Assembly (NCBI GenBank): GCA_934086775.1
Contig: CAKOIJ010000002.1
Location: forward strand, 1-61,878
Direction: 5' to 3'
Source of the DNA: an uncultured Bacilli bacterium
GTDB taxonomy: Bacteria > Bacillota_I > Bacilli_A > RF39 > UBA660
DNA length: 61,878 bases
Numbering within the stretch: position 1 is the stretch's first letter; every line of letters begins with the position of its first letter. Under the pieces are notes generated by a model, which was not told the DNA's origin, did no database searches, and saw nothing but the letters and a program-made list of their open reading frames with translations. The position numbers were made by a program, and so were the translations under genes. Shown here piece by piece: positions 34,719 through 42,463 of this stretch.

Positions 34719-35504
34719 ATGAAGAAGGAAAAAAAGAAATACAAAATAAGTGTAGTTATATGTGTGGCAGATGATTTGAGAATAAAAAATATGTTAGACA
34801 GCATTAATGAACATTGTGAGGTACTAATAGTTCTTAATGGGGCTACGCATCAATTAAAAGAAATCATAAATTGCTATGACTCAATGGATAGATTTGAATT
34901 AAACACAATTGAAATCGAAGAAAGAAATCTTAGTAAAGCTCGTAATTTAGGAATGATAAATGCAAAATACGATAAAGTAGTATTTTATGATAGTGATTGT
35001 ATTATGACAAAAAATGCTTTGCAAAACTATGATAAATATTTAGACAAATATTTATTAGTTGATGGTCAAGTAAATTTTAAAAGTGATAATTTTCAAAGCA
35101 AAATAATTAGTGTCCAAAGATCAATGGGGTTGCCAGGATACGCATTATGTCCATCAATAGGAATAAACAAAAAAATAAAAGACAAAATAGAATATTATTT
35201 TGATGAAGATATAAAATGGATAGAAGATTCAGAACTAAATGTACGTGTTCAAAACAAAAACATTAAAATAGGCTTTATAAATGATTTAACTTGTATCCAC
35301 GATAATTTGACATTTAGACAAGATTTAAAATCTGCTTATAGATATGGTACAGGTGTTAAAACAGCAAGTAGAAAAGGACTTCATAAAAAAAGTCCTAATG
35401 CAAATTGGAATTTAATAATTCCTTGTGTAAAAAAGAATATTTTAACTGGGGTTTATTGTATATTATGGAATATAGTATATTGTGTAGGTTATTACACAAG
35501 TTAG
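34719..35504 (+). CDS. Family 2 glycosyltransferase
   Basis: 261 aa with a GT-A fold: KISVVICVADD start, RNLSKARNLGMINAKYDKVVFYDSDC (the DxD-type motif is YDSDC, ~residue 90) and an acceptor-side WIEDSELNVRVQNK (ED in the position of the catalytic base). It probably transfers a sugar from a nucleotide-sugar donor. Hydrophobic C-terminal residues (TGVYCILWNIVYCVGYY) may contact the membrane. Third gene of the operon; GGTGAT precedes the start. Confidence 0.85.
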   Translation: MKKEKKKYKISVVICVADDLRIKNMLDSINEHCEVLIVLNGATHQLKEIINCYDSMDRFELNTIEIEERNLSKARNLGMINAKYDKVVFYDSDCIMTKNALQNYDKYLDKYLLVDGQVNFKSDNFQSKIISVQRSMGLPGYALCPSIGINKKIKDKIEYYFDEDIKWIEDSELNVRVQNKNIKIGFINDLTCIHDNLTFRQDLKSAYRYGTGVKTASRKGLHKKSPNANWNLIIPCVKKNILTGVYCILWNIVYCVGYYTS

Positions 35505-35513
35505 GGAGGTAAA

Positions 35514-37157
35514 ATGAAAGTTTTAGGATTAAATGGATGGACAGAAAGAGGACACGATGGTGGAGCTAGTTTAATTGTGGATGGCAAATTATTGTTTTCT
35601 ATAGAAGAAGAAAAATTAATTGGAAAACGTCATGCCTACGATACTTTACCATTAGAATCAATAAAAGCATGTTTAAATGCGGGTAACATAACATTAGATG
35701 ATATTGACAGATTTGTCATAGGTTGGGATTTTGAAAAAATTTATAAAATGCTTGGGAAAGAATTTTTAACTAAAGAGGAAGTATCTAAAATTTTGTTTAA
35801 TAATAACAAATATGCAAATAAATTAGAATACTTAGAGCATCATAAAGCACATGCTTATAGTGCATTTATACCATCAAATTACGAAAAAGCGCTTGTATTA
35901 ATTGTAGATGGACAGGGTGAATATATGGGAACAACTTTATATTTGGCCGATAGAAACAAAAATGACTTGAAATTAATGATGGAAACACCGGTATCAATTG
36001 GATACTTTTATGCCGGAATTACAAAACAAATTGGTTTTAAAAGTGGAGAAGAAGGAAAGACTATGGGACTTGCTTCGTATGGAGAGCCTATATATGCAGA
36101 TGAATTAAGAAAACTAATATATTTAAAAGAAGATGGAAGTATAGGATGTGTATTTCATATAGATAAAATTAGCAAAGATGAAGAAGATGCAACACTTCAA
36201 AAATGGGAAAAATTATTATCAAAAATTATACCAAAAAGAGAAGGAAAAATAATTAATATAACTGAAGATATAATACCATATGCAAATCTAGCACGCTCTG
36301 CCCAAAAAGTAATAGAGGAATTGATGACTGGAATAATAAAAAAATACGTTAAAGAAACTGGTGTTCATAACGTTTGCATAGCAGGAGGTGTGGGTCTTAA
36401 TTGTCCTACTTCAACTGCCGTTGAAAAATTAAAAGAAGTAGATGGAGTATTTATACAACCTGCAGCAAATGATGGAGGTATATCATTAGGTGCCGCAATT
36501 CAAGGTGCACTTGATCTTGGAGATAATGTAAATATTGAAATGATACCTTATCTAGGAAATAAATTTTCTCAAGAAATAATTGAAAGTGAACTTCAAAAGA
36601 AAAATTATGAATACAAAGTATATGACAATATAGAAAAAATAATTGCAGAATTAATTTATGAAGGAAAAATAGTAGCAAATTACCAAGGACGCTTAGAACT
36701 AGGACCAAGAGCTTTAGGTAATCGTAGTCTGCTAGCAAGCCCTGAAAAATATGAAACTTTAGTTAGAATGAATGAACTAAAAGGAAGAGAAGTTTGGAGA
36801 CCTCTAGCACCTGCAGTTTTATATGACAAGCAAGAAATGGTGTTTGATTCAAATATATTTTCACCTCATATGACAAAAAACTTTAATGTGTTAAATGAAA
36901 TGAAAGATAAATTAGAGGCAATTACTCACGTTGATGGTACAGCGCGTATTCAATCAGTTACGAAAAAATATAATGAATTATTTTATAATATAATAAATGA
37001 ATTTTACAAATTATCAGGTATTCCAGTAGTTATAAATACATCCTTTAATGTAAAAGGAGAGCCAATTGTTAATACTCCAAGCGAAGCAATAGATAGTTTT
37101 GAAAGAATGAATTTAGACTATTTATCAATAGGAAGATGTTTAGTTAAAAAGAAATGA
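35514..37157 (+). CDS. NodU/CmcH/TobZ-type O-carbamoyltransferase
   Basis: 547 aa. The N-terminal Kae1/HSP70-like part shows LGLNGWTERGHDGGASLIVDG, LEHHKAHAYSAF (HxxxH), LIVDGQGE and IAGGVGLNCPTS. The C-terminal YrdC-like part has YQGRLELGPRALGNRSLLASP and PVVINTSFNVKGEPIV. Family members transfer carbamoyl from carbamoyl phosphate via carbamoyl-adenylate to a hydroxyl of a natural product or glycolipid (tobramycin, cephamycin, Nod factors). The acceptor here may be the sugar added by the preceding glycosyltransferase. GGGAGG precedes the start. Confidence 0.92.
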   Translation: MKVLGLNGWTERGHDGGASLIVDGKLLFSIEEEKLIGKRHAYDTLPLESIKACLNAGNITLDDIDRFVIGWDFEKIYKMLGKEFLTKEEVSKILFNNNKYANKLEYLEHHKAHAYSAFIPSNYEKALVLIVDGQGEYMGTTLYLADRNKNDLKLMMETPVSIGYFYAGITKQIGFKSGEEGKTMGLASYGEPIYADELRKLIYLKEDGSIGCVFHIDKISKDEEDATLQKWEKLLSKIIPKREGKIINITEDIIPYANLARSAQKVIEELMTGIIKKYVKETGVHNVCIAGGVGLNCPTSTAVEKLKEVDGVFIQPAANDGGISLGAAIQGALDLGDNVNIEMIPYLGNKFSQEIIESELQKKNYEYKVYDNIEKIIAELIYEGKIVANYQGRLELGPRALGNRSLLASPEKYETLVRMNELKGREVWRPLAPAVLYDKQEMVFDSNIFSPHMTKNFNVLNEMKDKLEAITHVDGTARIQSVTKKYNELFYNIINEFYKLSGIPVVINTSFNVKGEPIVNTPSEAIDSFERMNLDYLSIGRCLVKKK

Positions 37158-37166
37158 GAATAAGAA

Positions 37167-38063
37167 ATGATAAAAGAAATAATAGATAATAAACAATGGG
37201 ATGATGAAATATCTAAATCGGAAGATTGTACATTTTATCAATCTTCAAATAACAGAGGATTATGTGAATTTAATGGAGCAAAAACTTATTGTATAAAATA
37301 CCAAGGTGAAGAATCCAAAATACTTGCAATGGTTGCAGTGTACCCAAGTTTTATTAGTATACCTTTTGGACCAATAATATATGGAAAACAAGATGAAAAA
37401 GAGTTATTAAATTTCCTAAACATAGTTCGAAGAAAATTTAGATTGCCAGTAAAGTTTTGCCTTTTTAATGAAAAAATTGATAACTATAGTTGGATTCAAA
37501 ATAATGCTAGAAATGTTTGGAATTTCACAACAGCGTTGTTAAATGTTGATTCTGACATTGATACTATAAAAGCAAGATTTAATCAAAATAGAAGAAGAAT
37601 AATTAGAAAGGCACTTGTTAATTTAAAAGATTCTATTATAAGTATGGATAAAAATAATGCAGAATTATTTTACAAAATGTATAGTGAAAGATTATATACA
37701 ACACATGGAGAGGTAGACTTCACTTCAAATGAATTGCTAAATATGTTAAGAAACGAAAATGTAAATTTATATATGTGTATTTTAAATAGTAAACCCATAG
37801 CGGGGATAGTCACATTTAAATTTAATGATACATTGATTACTAGGTATAATTGTACGGATACTAAATATCTTTCATTAAATCCAAATTCATATTTAGATTA
37901 TTACTTAATTAATAAAGGGATTAAAGATCCAAATCTAAAATACTATGATTTCAGTGGAATATCAGAAGAAACTTCCAATGAAACAAAGCTAAAAAATATA
38001 GATAGATATAAATATTCATATGGACCTAATTTAATAAAAAAATATAATTGGTATATGTTTTAA
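37167..38063 (+). CDS. FemABX-type aminoacyltransferase (GNAT-fold)
   Basis: 298 aa with FemX/COG2348 features: TFYQSSNNRGLCEFNG N-terminal part, FNQNRRRIIRKAL (R-x-x-RR-x-I-x-KA), YMCILNSKPIAGIVTFKF and YYDFSGISEE near the C-terminus. Such enzymes add amino acids from aminoacyl-tRNA to lipid II or, in some pathways (PacB-type), to nucleoside antibiotics. Last gene of the operon, 9 bases after the carbamoyltransferase, followed by a terminator. The ribosome binding site is weak. Confidence 0.82.
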   Translation: MIKEIIDNKQWDDEISKSEDCTFYQSSNNRGLCEFNGAKTYCIKYQGEESKILAMVAVYPSFISIPFGPIIYGKQDEKELLNFLNIVRRKFRLPVKFCLFNEKIDNYSWIQNNARNVWNFTTALLNVDSDIDTIKARFNQNRRRIIRKALVNLKDSIISMDKNNAELFYKMYSERLYTTHGEVDFTSNELLNMLRNENVNLYMCILNSKPIAGIVTFKFNDTLITRYNCTDTKYLSLNPNSYLDYYLINKGIKDPNLKYYDFSGISEETSNETKLKNIDRYKYSYGPNLIKKYNWYMF

Positions 38064-38086
38064 AAATTAAATATGCAATAAAATAG

Positions 38087-38125
38087 AAAGTAATATTTGA
38101 TTGGTATTGCTTTTTATTTTTATTA
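38087..38125 (+). terminator. Terminator at the end of the 33-38 kb operon
   Basis: Arms AAAGTAATA (38087-38095) and TATTGCTTT (38105-38113) with one G-T pair, 9-nt loop, long T-rich tail. An alternative GCAATA at ~38076 could also pair with the 3' arm. From here to 38244 I see nothing but AT-rich spacer. Confidence 0.65.
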
Positions 38126-38244
38126 ATAAATCTATATTATTAATTTTCATTGTATAAAAACAAATATATATTGAGATAAAATGGTATTTAAAAAGTATAC
38201 TAAGTGAACAATCATCACAAGTGTAATTAATTTTATACAAAGCA

Positions 38245-38273
38245 TTGACTTTGTGTACTTTATATGGTATAAT
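38245..38273 (+). promoter_or_regulatory. Promoter of the first KsgA/Erm-family gene
   Basis: TTGACT (38245-38250), 17-nt spacer ending TGG, TATAAT (38268-38273): a near-consensus extended promoter. The short leader (~20 nt) leaves no room for an Erm-type attenuating leader peptide. Confidence 0.85.
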
Positions 38274-38301
38274 TTTAAACAGTTAAGGGGGAAATGAAAA
38301 A

Positions 38302-39483
38302 ATGATTAAATTAGACAAAAATCCTAATCCTACTAAAGATCAACACTTTATGGTAGATAAGGAAATGTTAGAATTAATTTATGATTCAGCAAATATTCAA
38401 GATGGTGAATCAATTGTTGAAATAGGTGGAGGAGCTGGTGCATTAACTGATTATTTAGTACAAGGTAATAACCACGTTACAGTAATTGAAAAAGATCCAT
38501 ATTATGCAGCATTATTAAAAAGCAAGTATGCTAGTAAAAATAATGTTGAGGTTATAGAGGGAGACGCTTTACAATTTAACTACCAAAATTATGATAGATT
38601 GGTAGCTAATCTTCCATATACAATTACTGAATCATTTTTAATTAATTTAGCAAGTACAGGTGCTTTAGATTATAATCCGAATAGTAAAGATGGTTCTTTA
38701 TTAAAAAGTGTAACACTAGTTTTATCTCAAAACTCAACGAGAAAAATGTCGGCTCCAGTTCAGATAACAGAAGGAAAATCAAGACACATAAACCAAGAAT
38801 TTGGAATTATGAGTATGATTTGCAAAGTGTTTTGTGATTTAGATATCATCTCTGCTATTCCAAGCGAGGCATTTTATCCTGCACCCGCTGTGACATCTTT
38901 TGTAGTTAATTTAACACCAAAAAAAGAAAAAACAACGGTCGATAGAATTATCCGTGAAATGTTAATGGATAAAAAATCAACGCGTTCATCTATTAAAAGA
39001 ATTTATCAATTAATGCTTACTCGAGGGGAAATTTATAAATTAAATAAACACAAAAATAATTTTACAAAATCAATGAGTGGAAGTTTTACCTCAAAACTAA
39101 TTGAAGATAGCAATGTTTATGATTTAAATCACGCACAAATATCACAATTAGTTCAAGATTTAATTAGAAATGATATATCAATTAAATCAAAAAATGCTGG
39201 GCGCACAAATTCTTACAGAGAAGATGATTACACAAGATATTTTGAGGGTAATACCTTTGTATATAATTCTGACGATTTAATTGATGAATACGATGATGAA
39301 TATGAACAAGAGCAAATTTTCAAAGGTATCAAATCTAAATTTGAAAGAAAATATGATTACATGTTTGATGAAAGAATATATGAATTATTATTACACAGAG
39401 GATTAGAGTATATTGATCCAATTGAATTTCAAGAAATGTTAGGAAATTCAAAACAAAACAACTTGACTTTGAGAAAAAAGTAA
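38302..39483 (+). CDS. KsgA/Erm-family rRNA adenine N6-methyltransferase with C-terminal extension
   Basis: 393 aa. Methyltransferase motifs are DQHFMVDKEML (motif X), VEIGGGAGALTDYL (motif I), VIEKD, VEVIEGDALQF and NLPYTITESF (catalytic motif IV), with FYPAPAVTSFVV in the substrate part. It belongs to the RsmA/Erm superfamily that dimethylates rRNA adenines. A ~110-residue acidic C-terminal extension (after ~285, YEDDY..., YDDEYEQEQ) is not part of the core family. Codon use (ATT rather than ATA, more balanced GC) differs from the neighbours, suggesting transfer. Self-resistance to a ribosome-targeting compound is one possibility; target and resistance spectrum are unknown. Confidence 0.85.
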   Translation: MIKLDKNPNPTKDQHFMVDKEMLELIYDSANIQDGESIVEIGGGAGALTDYLVQGNNHVTVIEKDPYYAALLKSKYASKNNVEVIEGDALQFNYQNYDRLVANLPYTITESFLINLASTGALDYNPNSKDGSLLKSVTLVLSQNSTRKMSAPVQITEGKSRHINQEFGIMSMICKVFCDLDIISAIPSEAFYPAPAVTSFVVNLTPKKEKTTVDRIIREMLMDKKSTRSSIKRIYQLMLTRGEIYKLNKHKNNFTKSMSGSFTSKLIEDSNVYDLNHAQISQLVQDLIRNDISIKSKNAGRTNSYREDDYTRYFEGNTFVYNSDDLIDEYDDEYEQEQIFKGIKSKFERKYDYMFDERIYELLLHRGLEYIDPIEFQEMLGNSKQNNLTLRKK

Positions 39484-39493
39484 ATAGAAATAT

Positions 39494-39526
39494 AGAATTG
39501 GACAATTTGCTCCAATTCTTTTTTAT
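39494..39526 (+). terminator. Terminator after the first KsgA/Erm-family gene
   Basis: Perfect 9-bp arms AGAATTGGA (39494-39502) and TCCAATTCT (39511-39519), 8-nt loop, T6 run. Confidence 0.9.
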
Positions 39527-39547
39527 TTAACGTTCTTAAATGTTAGG

Positions 39548-39577
39548 TTGCAGGCACAGTTAACCATATGATATAAT
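39548..39577 (+). promoter_or_regulatory. Promoter of the second KsgA/Erm-family gene
   Basis: TTGCAG (39548-39553), 18-nt spacer, extended -10 TGA-TATAAT (39572-39577), then AAGGAG and ATG 39602. Confidence 0.75.
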
Positions 39578-39601
39578 AATTAAAGAAAGGAGAAAGATAA
39601 A

Positions 39602-40393
39602 ATGGAATTTATTAATGACCCTAATTATTATGATCAACATTTTTTAATAAATGAAAATGTGATTGAAAAATTTATTGAAATTTCAAACCTTAATAAAGAT
39701 GATATCATAGTAGAAGTAGGTCCTGGTCAAGGAATACTTACAAAAAAAATAGCACCTAAAGTAAAAAAAGTATACTGTATTGAGCTTGATACAAGATTGA
39801 AAACATTTTTAGATGAGATATGTAACGAATATAAAAATATCGAGATAATATATAACAATGTACTAAACACTTTTATTCCAAAATGTACAAAAATCATTAC
39901 TGCGCTTCCATATAGTATAGTTGAACCATTTATGAATAAGATGCTTAAATGTGAATTTGATGAATTGATAATGATTACTGGAAAAAGATTTGCAGAAAAA
40001 GTTATGAAAAAAGAAATAAATCGTCTTAGTTTAATGGTTAATTGCTTTTTTGAGTTTGAAAAAATTATGGATATTACACCAGATAATTTTTCTCCGAGAC
40101 CTAGAGTATTATCTTCAATGATTAAACTAAAACCTAAGAAAAATTTAACTGATTTCAACGATATGATTTTTAAAAGATTATTTTTAATGAAAAACAAAAA
40201 AATTAAAAATGGTCTAGTCGAGTGTTTAATTATAAATAAATATTGCAATACACAAAAAGAGGCAAAAAGTATCGTGGCAGAACTAAATTTACCTGAGGAT
40301 CTATTAGAAACCAAATTTGAGGTGTGCTCAAATACAGATTTGGCAAATTTATATAATGAAGTAAACAAATTGTCGAAAAGAAAAACCAACTAA
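39602..40393 (+). CDS. KsgA/Erm-family rRNA adenine N6-methyltransferase
   Basis: 263 aa, the usual length for RsmA/Erm proteins. Motifs: DQHFLINENVIEKFI (X), VEVGPGQGILTKKI (I), CIELD (II), ALPYSIVEPF (IV; Leu-Pro-Tyr with Ala in place of Asn) and FSPRPRVLSSMIKLKP. The catalytic Asn of the (N)LPY motif is therefore Ala here, so activity may be altered. It is clearly a different protein from the one at 38302. It could be a divergent housekeeping RsmA or a resistance methylase; the position next to its homologue and behind the operon favours the latter, without proof. Confidence 0.8.
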   Translation: MEFINDPNYYDQHFLINENVIEKFIEISNLNKDDIIVEVGPGQGILTKKIAPKVKKVYCIELDTRLKTFLDEICNEYKNIEIIYNNVLNTFIPKCTKIITALPYSIVEPFMNKMLKCEFDELIMITGKRFAEKVMKKEINRLSLMVNCFFEFEKIMDITPDNFSPRPRVLSSMIKLKPKKNLTDFNDMIFKRLFLMKNKKIKNGLVECLIINKYCNTQKEAKSIVAELNLPEDLLETKFEVCSNTDLANLYNEVNKLSKRKTN

Positions 40394-40404
40394 TTAGTTG
40401 GTTT
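40383..40404 (+). terminator. Hairpin after the second KsgA/Erm-family gene
   Basis: A perfect palindrome (AAACCAACTA on one arm and its complement) overlaps the stop codon. The T run behind it is short (TTTGT), so it is a weaker terminator candidate. Confidence 0.5.
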
Positions 40405-40499
40405 GTATAACACTCTATTCTGTTTTAGATTATAAATACTATAAATGTTTTAATATGTTTTTAATATTTTATAAACACGATTATGTAAAGATAAAAAAT

Positions 40500-40528
40500 T
40501 TGCAAAAGCATCACAAGTGTGCTATAAT
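40500..40528 (+). promoter_or_regulatory. Promoter of the ANL enzyme gene
   Basis: TTGCAA (40500-40505), 17-nt spacer, extended -10 TGC-TATAAT (40523-40528). Confidence 0.8.
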
Positions 40529-40559
40529 AAGTACACTTTTTGTATTAGAGGGGGAAACT

Positions 40560-42407
40560 ATGGAAAATATAGTAAGAGAAGACAAAAGACAAGAATTAAA
40601 CAGAAAACTAACAGGTGTAATTCACGAAGATAGAATTTGGGAACAATGGTATGATCAAAAAATATTTGATTTACAATTACCAAAAATGTCACAGAAAGAC
40701 TATCTATTCAAATGTATAGGTGATGACTTAAATCGTATTATGATTAACAACAGAGGTTTAAAAAAATACACTGTAGAAGAATTCTATAATATGGTTATAG
40801 ATTATGAAAAAGCATTTAGCAAAATGAATCTTAATAAAGAAGATGTAATATGCACTATAGGACTTACTACTCCAGAAATGTATGCTATAAAATATGCTGC
40901 TACATCATTAGGATTAATAACTTGTAACCTAAATGTTCTAGATATGGGTGTAACTGATGATGGAAAAAACAGACTCTACAATCAACTTTCAAACGTTAAT
41001 CCAAAAATGATATTTACTTTAGACATTCTAGAAGACAAAATATATAAAGTAATAAATGACGAAAGGTTCAGAGATGCAGTAAAAGTATCAATGCCATTAA
41101 CTGCTTCTACAAAAGCGCTTAATCCAGAAAGAGCAATATTTAATTTAAAAATGTTAAAAGACTATCTATCTGGTAAAAAAATAAATTACAAAATGAAATT
41201 AAGTGATTTCCTAGAATTAGGAAGAAATGTAAATATGGAAGAAATAAATGAAATATATGAAGAGAAACTTCCTTGTAATATTTCATTCACAAGTGGAACA
41301 ACAGGAGTAAATAAAGCAGTGTTAATATCTCACGATGCCAATAATGCATTAGCATTTCAACAACAAGTAGGAAATTTTGGATTCGAAAGAGGCACAAAAC
41401 ATTTAGCACTAGTACCACCTTTCCTAGCATTCTGGGATGCAGATATAGTTCACGCTGCACTTGTTCAAGGAGCTGAAAACATCATCGAGCTATTCCTTGA
41501 TTACAAAAAAATACCAGGATACTTTAAAAAATATGATATTAACCTAGGAATATGGAGCCAATATCTATGGAGTTCATTAGAACTACTAAGTGAAAAAGAT
41601 TTAAAAAGAGTAAAAGAAAATTTGAAATTAGCAATAGTAGGTGGAGAAAGATGTGAAATAAACGCAGCTGAAAAATTTTACAACAAAACTGGAGTACTTC
41701 AAACAACAGGATATGGTGCTTCAGAAGTAAACACAACTTTTAGTTTTGCACATCCATACTGTAAAAAAATCGGAACAGCCGGAATACCTATGCCATATAA
41801 TAACGTTAAAATAACTGATGCTTCATTAAATGACGTAACATATGGTGTAAATGGTAAACTATTTATAACTGGCCCTACTCTAATGAATGGATACTACAAG
41901 AGAGAAGACTTAACCGAAAAAGCAATATACGTTGATAAAGACGGAACAAAATGGTATTACACAGGAGACTACGCAGTATTAGATAAAGATGGTTGCCTAA
42001 CAATACTTGATAGATATAGTGAACCTATAACTATTAAATCAAATGGAAAGACTGAACAAGTTAACAAATTAGATATTGTTGAAAAAATAAAAAAAGATAG
42101 GAATATCAAAAATTGCAAAATGACATTTAATAATGAAAAATTAGTACTTCACATATCATTAGATGACTTTTATAGCATTCCAGAAGAAGAAAAAATAGAA
42201 AGCATTATAAAAACTATAAAAGAAAACCTAGATCCAAAATACTATCCAAATATAATAAATGTTCTAGAAGAATTACCACGTACATCAGTAGGAAAAGTAG
42301 ATTACAAGTCTTTAGAAAAAATGGGACAAAATCTTACAATCAACTTGGATGAAAAAACTAAATTAGTAATAGTAAAAGAAGAACCAAAAAAATTGAAAAG
42401 GAAGTAG
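40560..42407 (+). CDS. ANL-superfamily AMP-dependent acyl ligase/adenylating enzyme
   Basis: 615 aa. The adenylation core motifs are present: FTSGTTGVNKAV (P-loop-like A3), TTGYGASE (A5), YYTGDYAVLDKDG (A7), ILDRYSEPITI (A8) and LPRTSVGKVDYKSL with the catalytic Lys (A10). It activates a carboxylate as acyl-AMP, probably a fatty acid for CoA or carrier-protein loading; no carrier protein or thioesterase is adjacent. I choose ATG 40560 with AGAGGGGG 6 bases upstream, since an in-frame extension to 40398 would cross the promoter. It is followed by its own terminator. Confidence 0.9.
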   Translation: MENIVREDKRQELNRKLTGVIHEDRIWEQWYDQKIFDLQLPKMSQKDYLFKCIGDDLNRIMINNRGLKKYTVEEFYNMVIDYEKAFSKMNLNKEDVICTIGLTTPEMYAIKYAATSLGLITCNLNVLDMGVTDDGKNRLYNQLSNVNPKMIFTLDILEDKIYKVINDERFRDAVKVSMPLTASTKALNPERAIFNLKMLKDYLSGKKINYKMKLSDFLELGRNVNMEEINEIYEEKLPCNISFTSGTTGVNKAVLISHDANNALAFQQQVGNFGFERGTKHLALVPPFLAFWDADIVHAALVQGAENIIELFLDYKKIPGYFKKYDINLGIWSQYLWSSLELLSEKDLKRVKENLKLAIVGGERCEINAAEKFYNKTGVLQTTGYGASEVNTTFSFAHPYCKKIGTAGIPMPYNNVKITDASLNDVTYGVNGKLFITGPTLMNGYYKREDLTEKAIYVDKDGTKWYYTGDYAVLDKDGCLTILDRYSEPITIKSNGKTEQVNKLDIVEKIKKDRNIKNCKMTFNNEKLVLHISLDDFYSIPEEEKIESIIKTIKENLDPKYYPNIINVLEELPRTSVGKVDYKSLEKMGQNLTINLDEKTKLVIVKEEPKKLKRK

Positions 42408-42424
42408 TTTATATTTCCTTTTTA
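42396..42424 (+). terminator. Terminator after the ANL enzyme gene
   Basis: Eight-bp arms AAAAGGAA (42396-42403) and TTCCTTTT (42415-42422), 11-nt loop, T tail; the 5' arm overlaps the last codons. TGC-TATAAT at 42428-42436 follows as the likely -10 of the next gene. Confidence 0.7.
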
Positions 42425-42463
42425 TTATGCTATAATTACCATAGTAGAAAGGTATGTGATTAT

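Noticed and set aside
39727..40389. 220-codon frame antisense to the second KsgA/Erm-family gene
   Set aside because: A mirror of the AT-rich coding strand; low-complexity Phe/Ile/Ser content, no ribosome binding site, no family resemblance.
38210..40522. Shared string CATCACAAGTGT upstream of the first KsgA/Erm gene and in the ANL gene promoter
   Set aside because: Twelve-base repeats are expected many times by chance in 60 kb of AT-rich DNA, and the two positions relative to the promoters differ.
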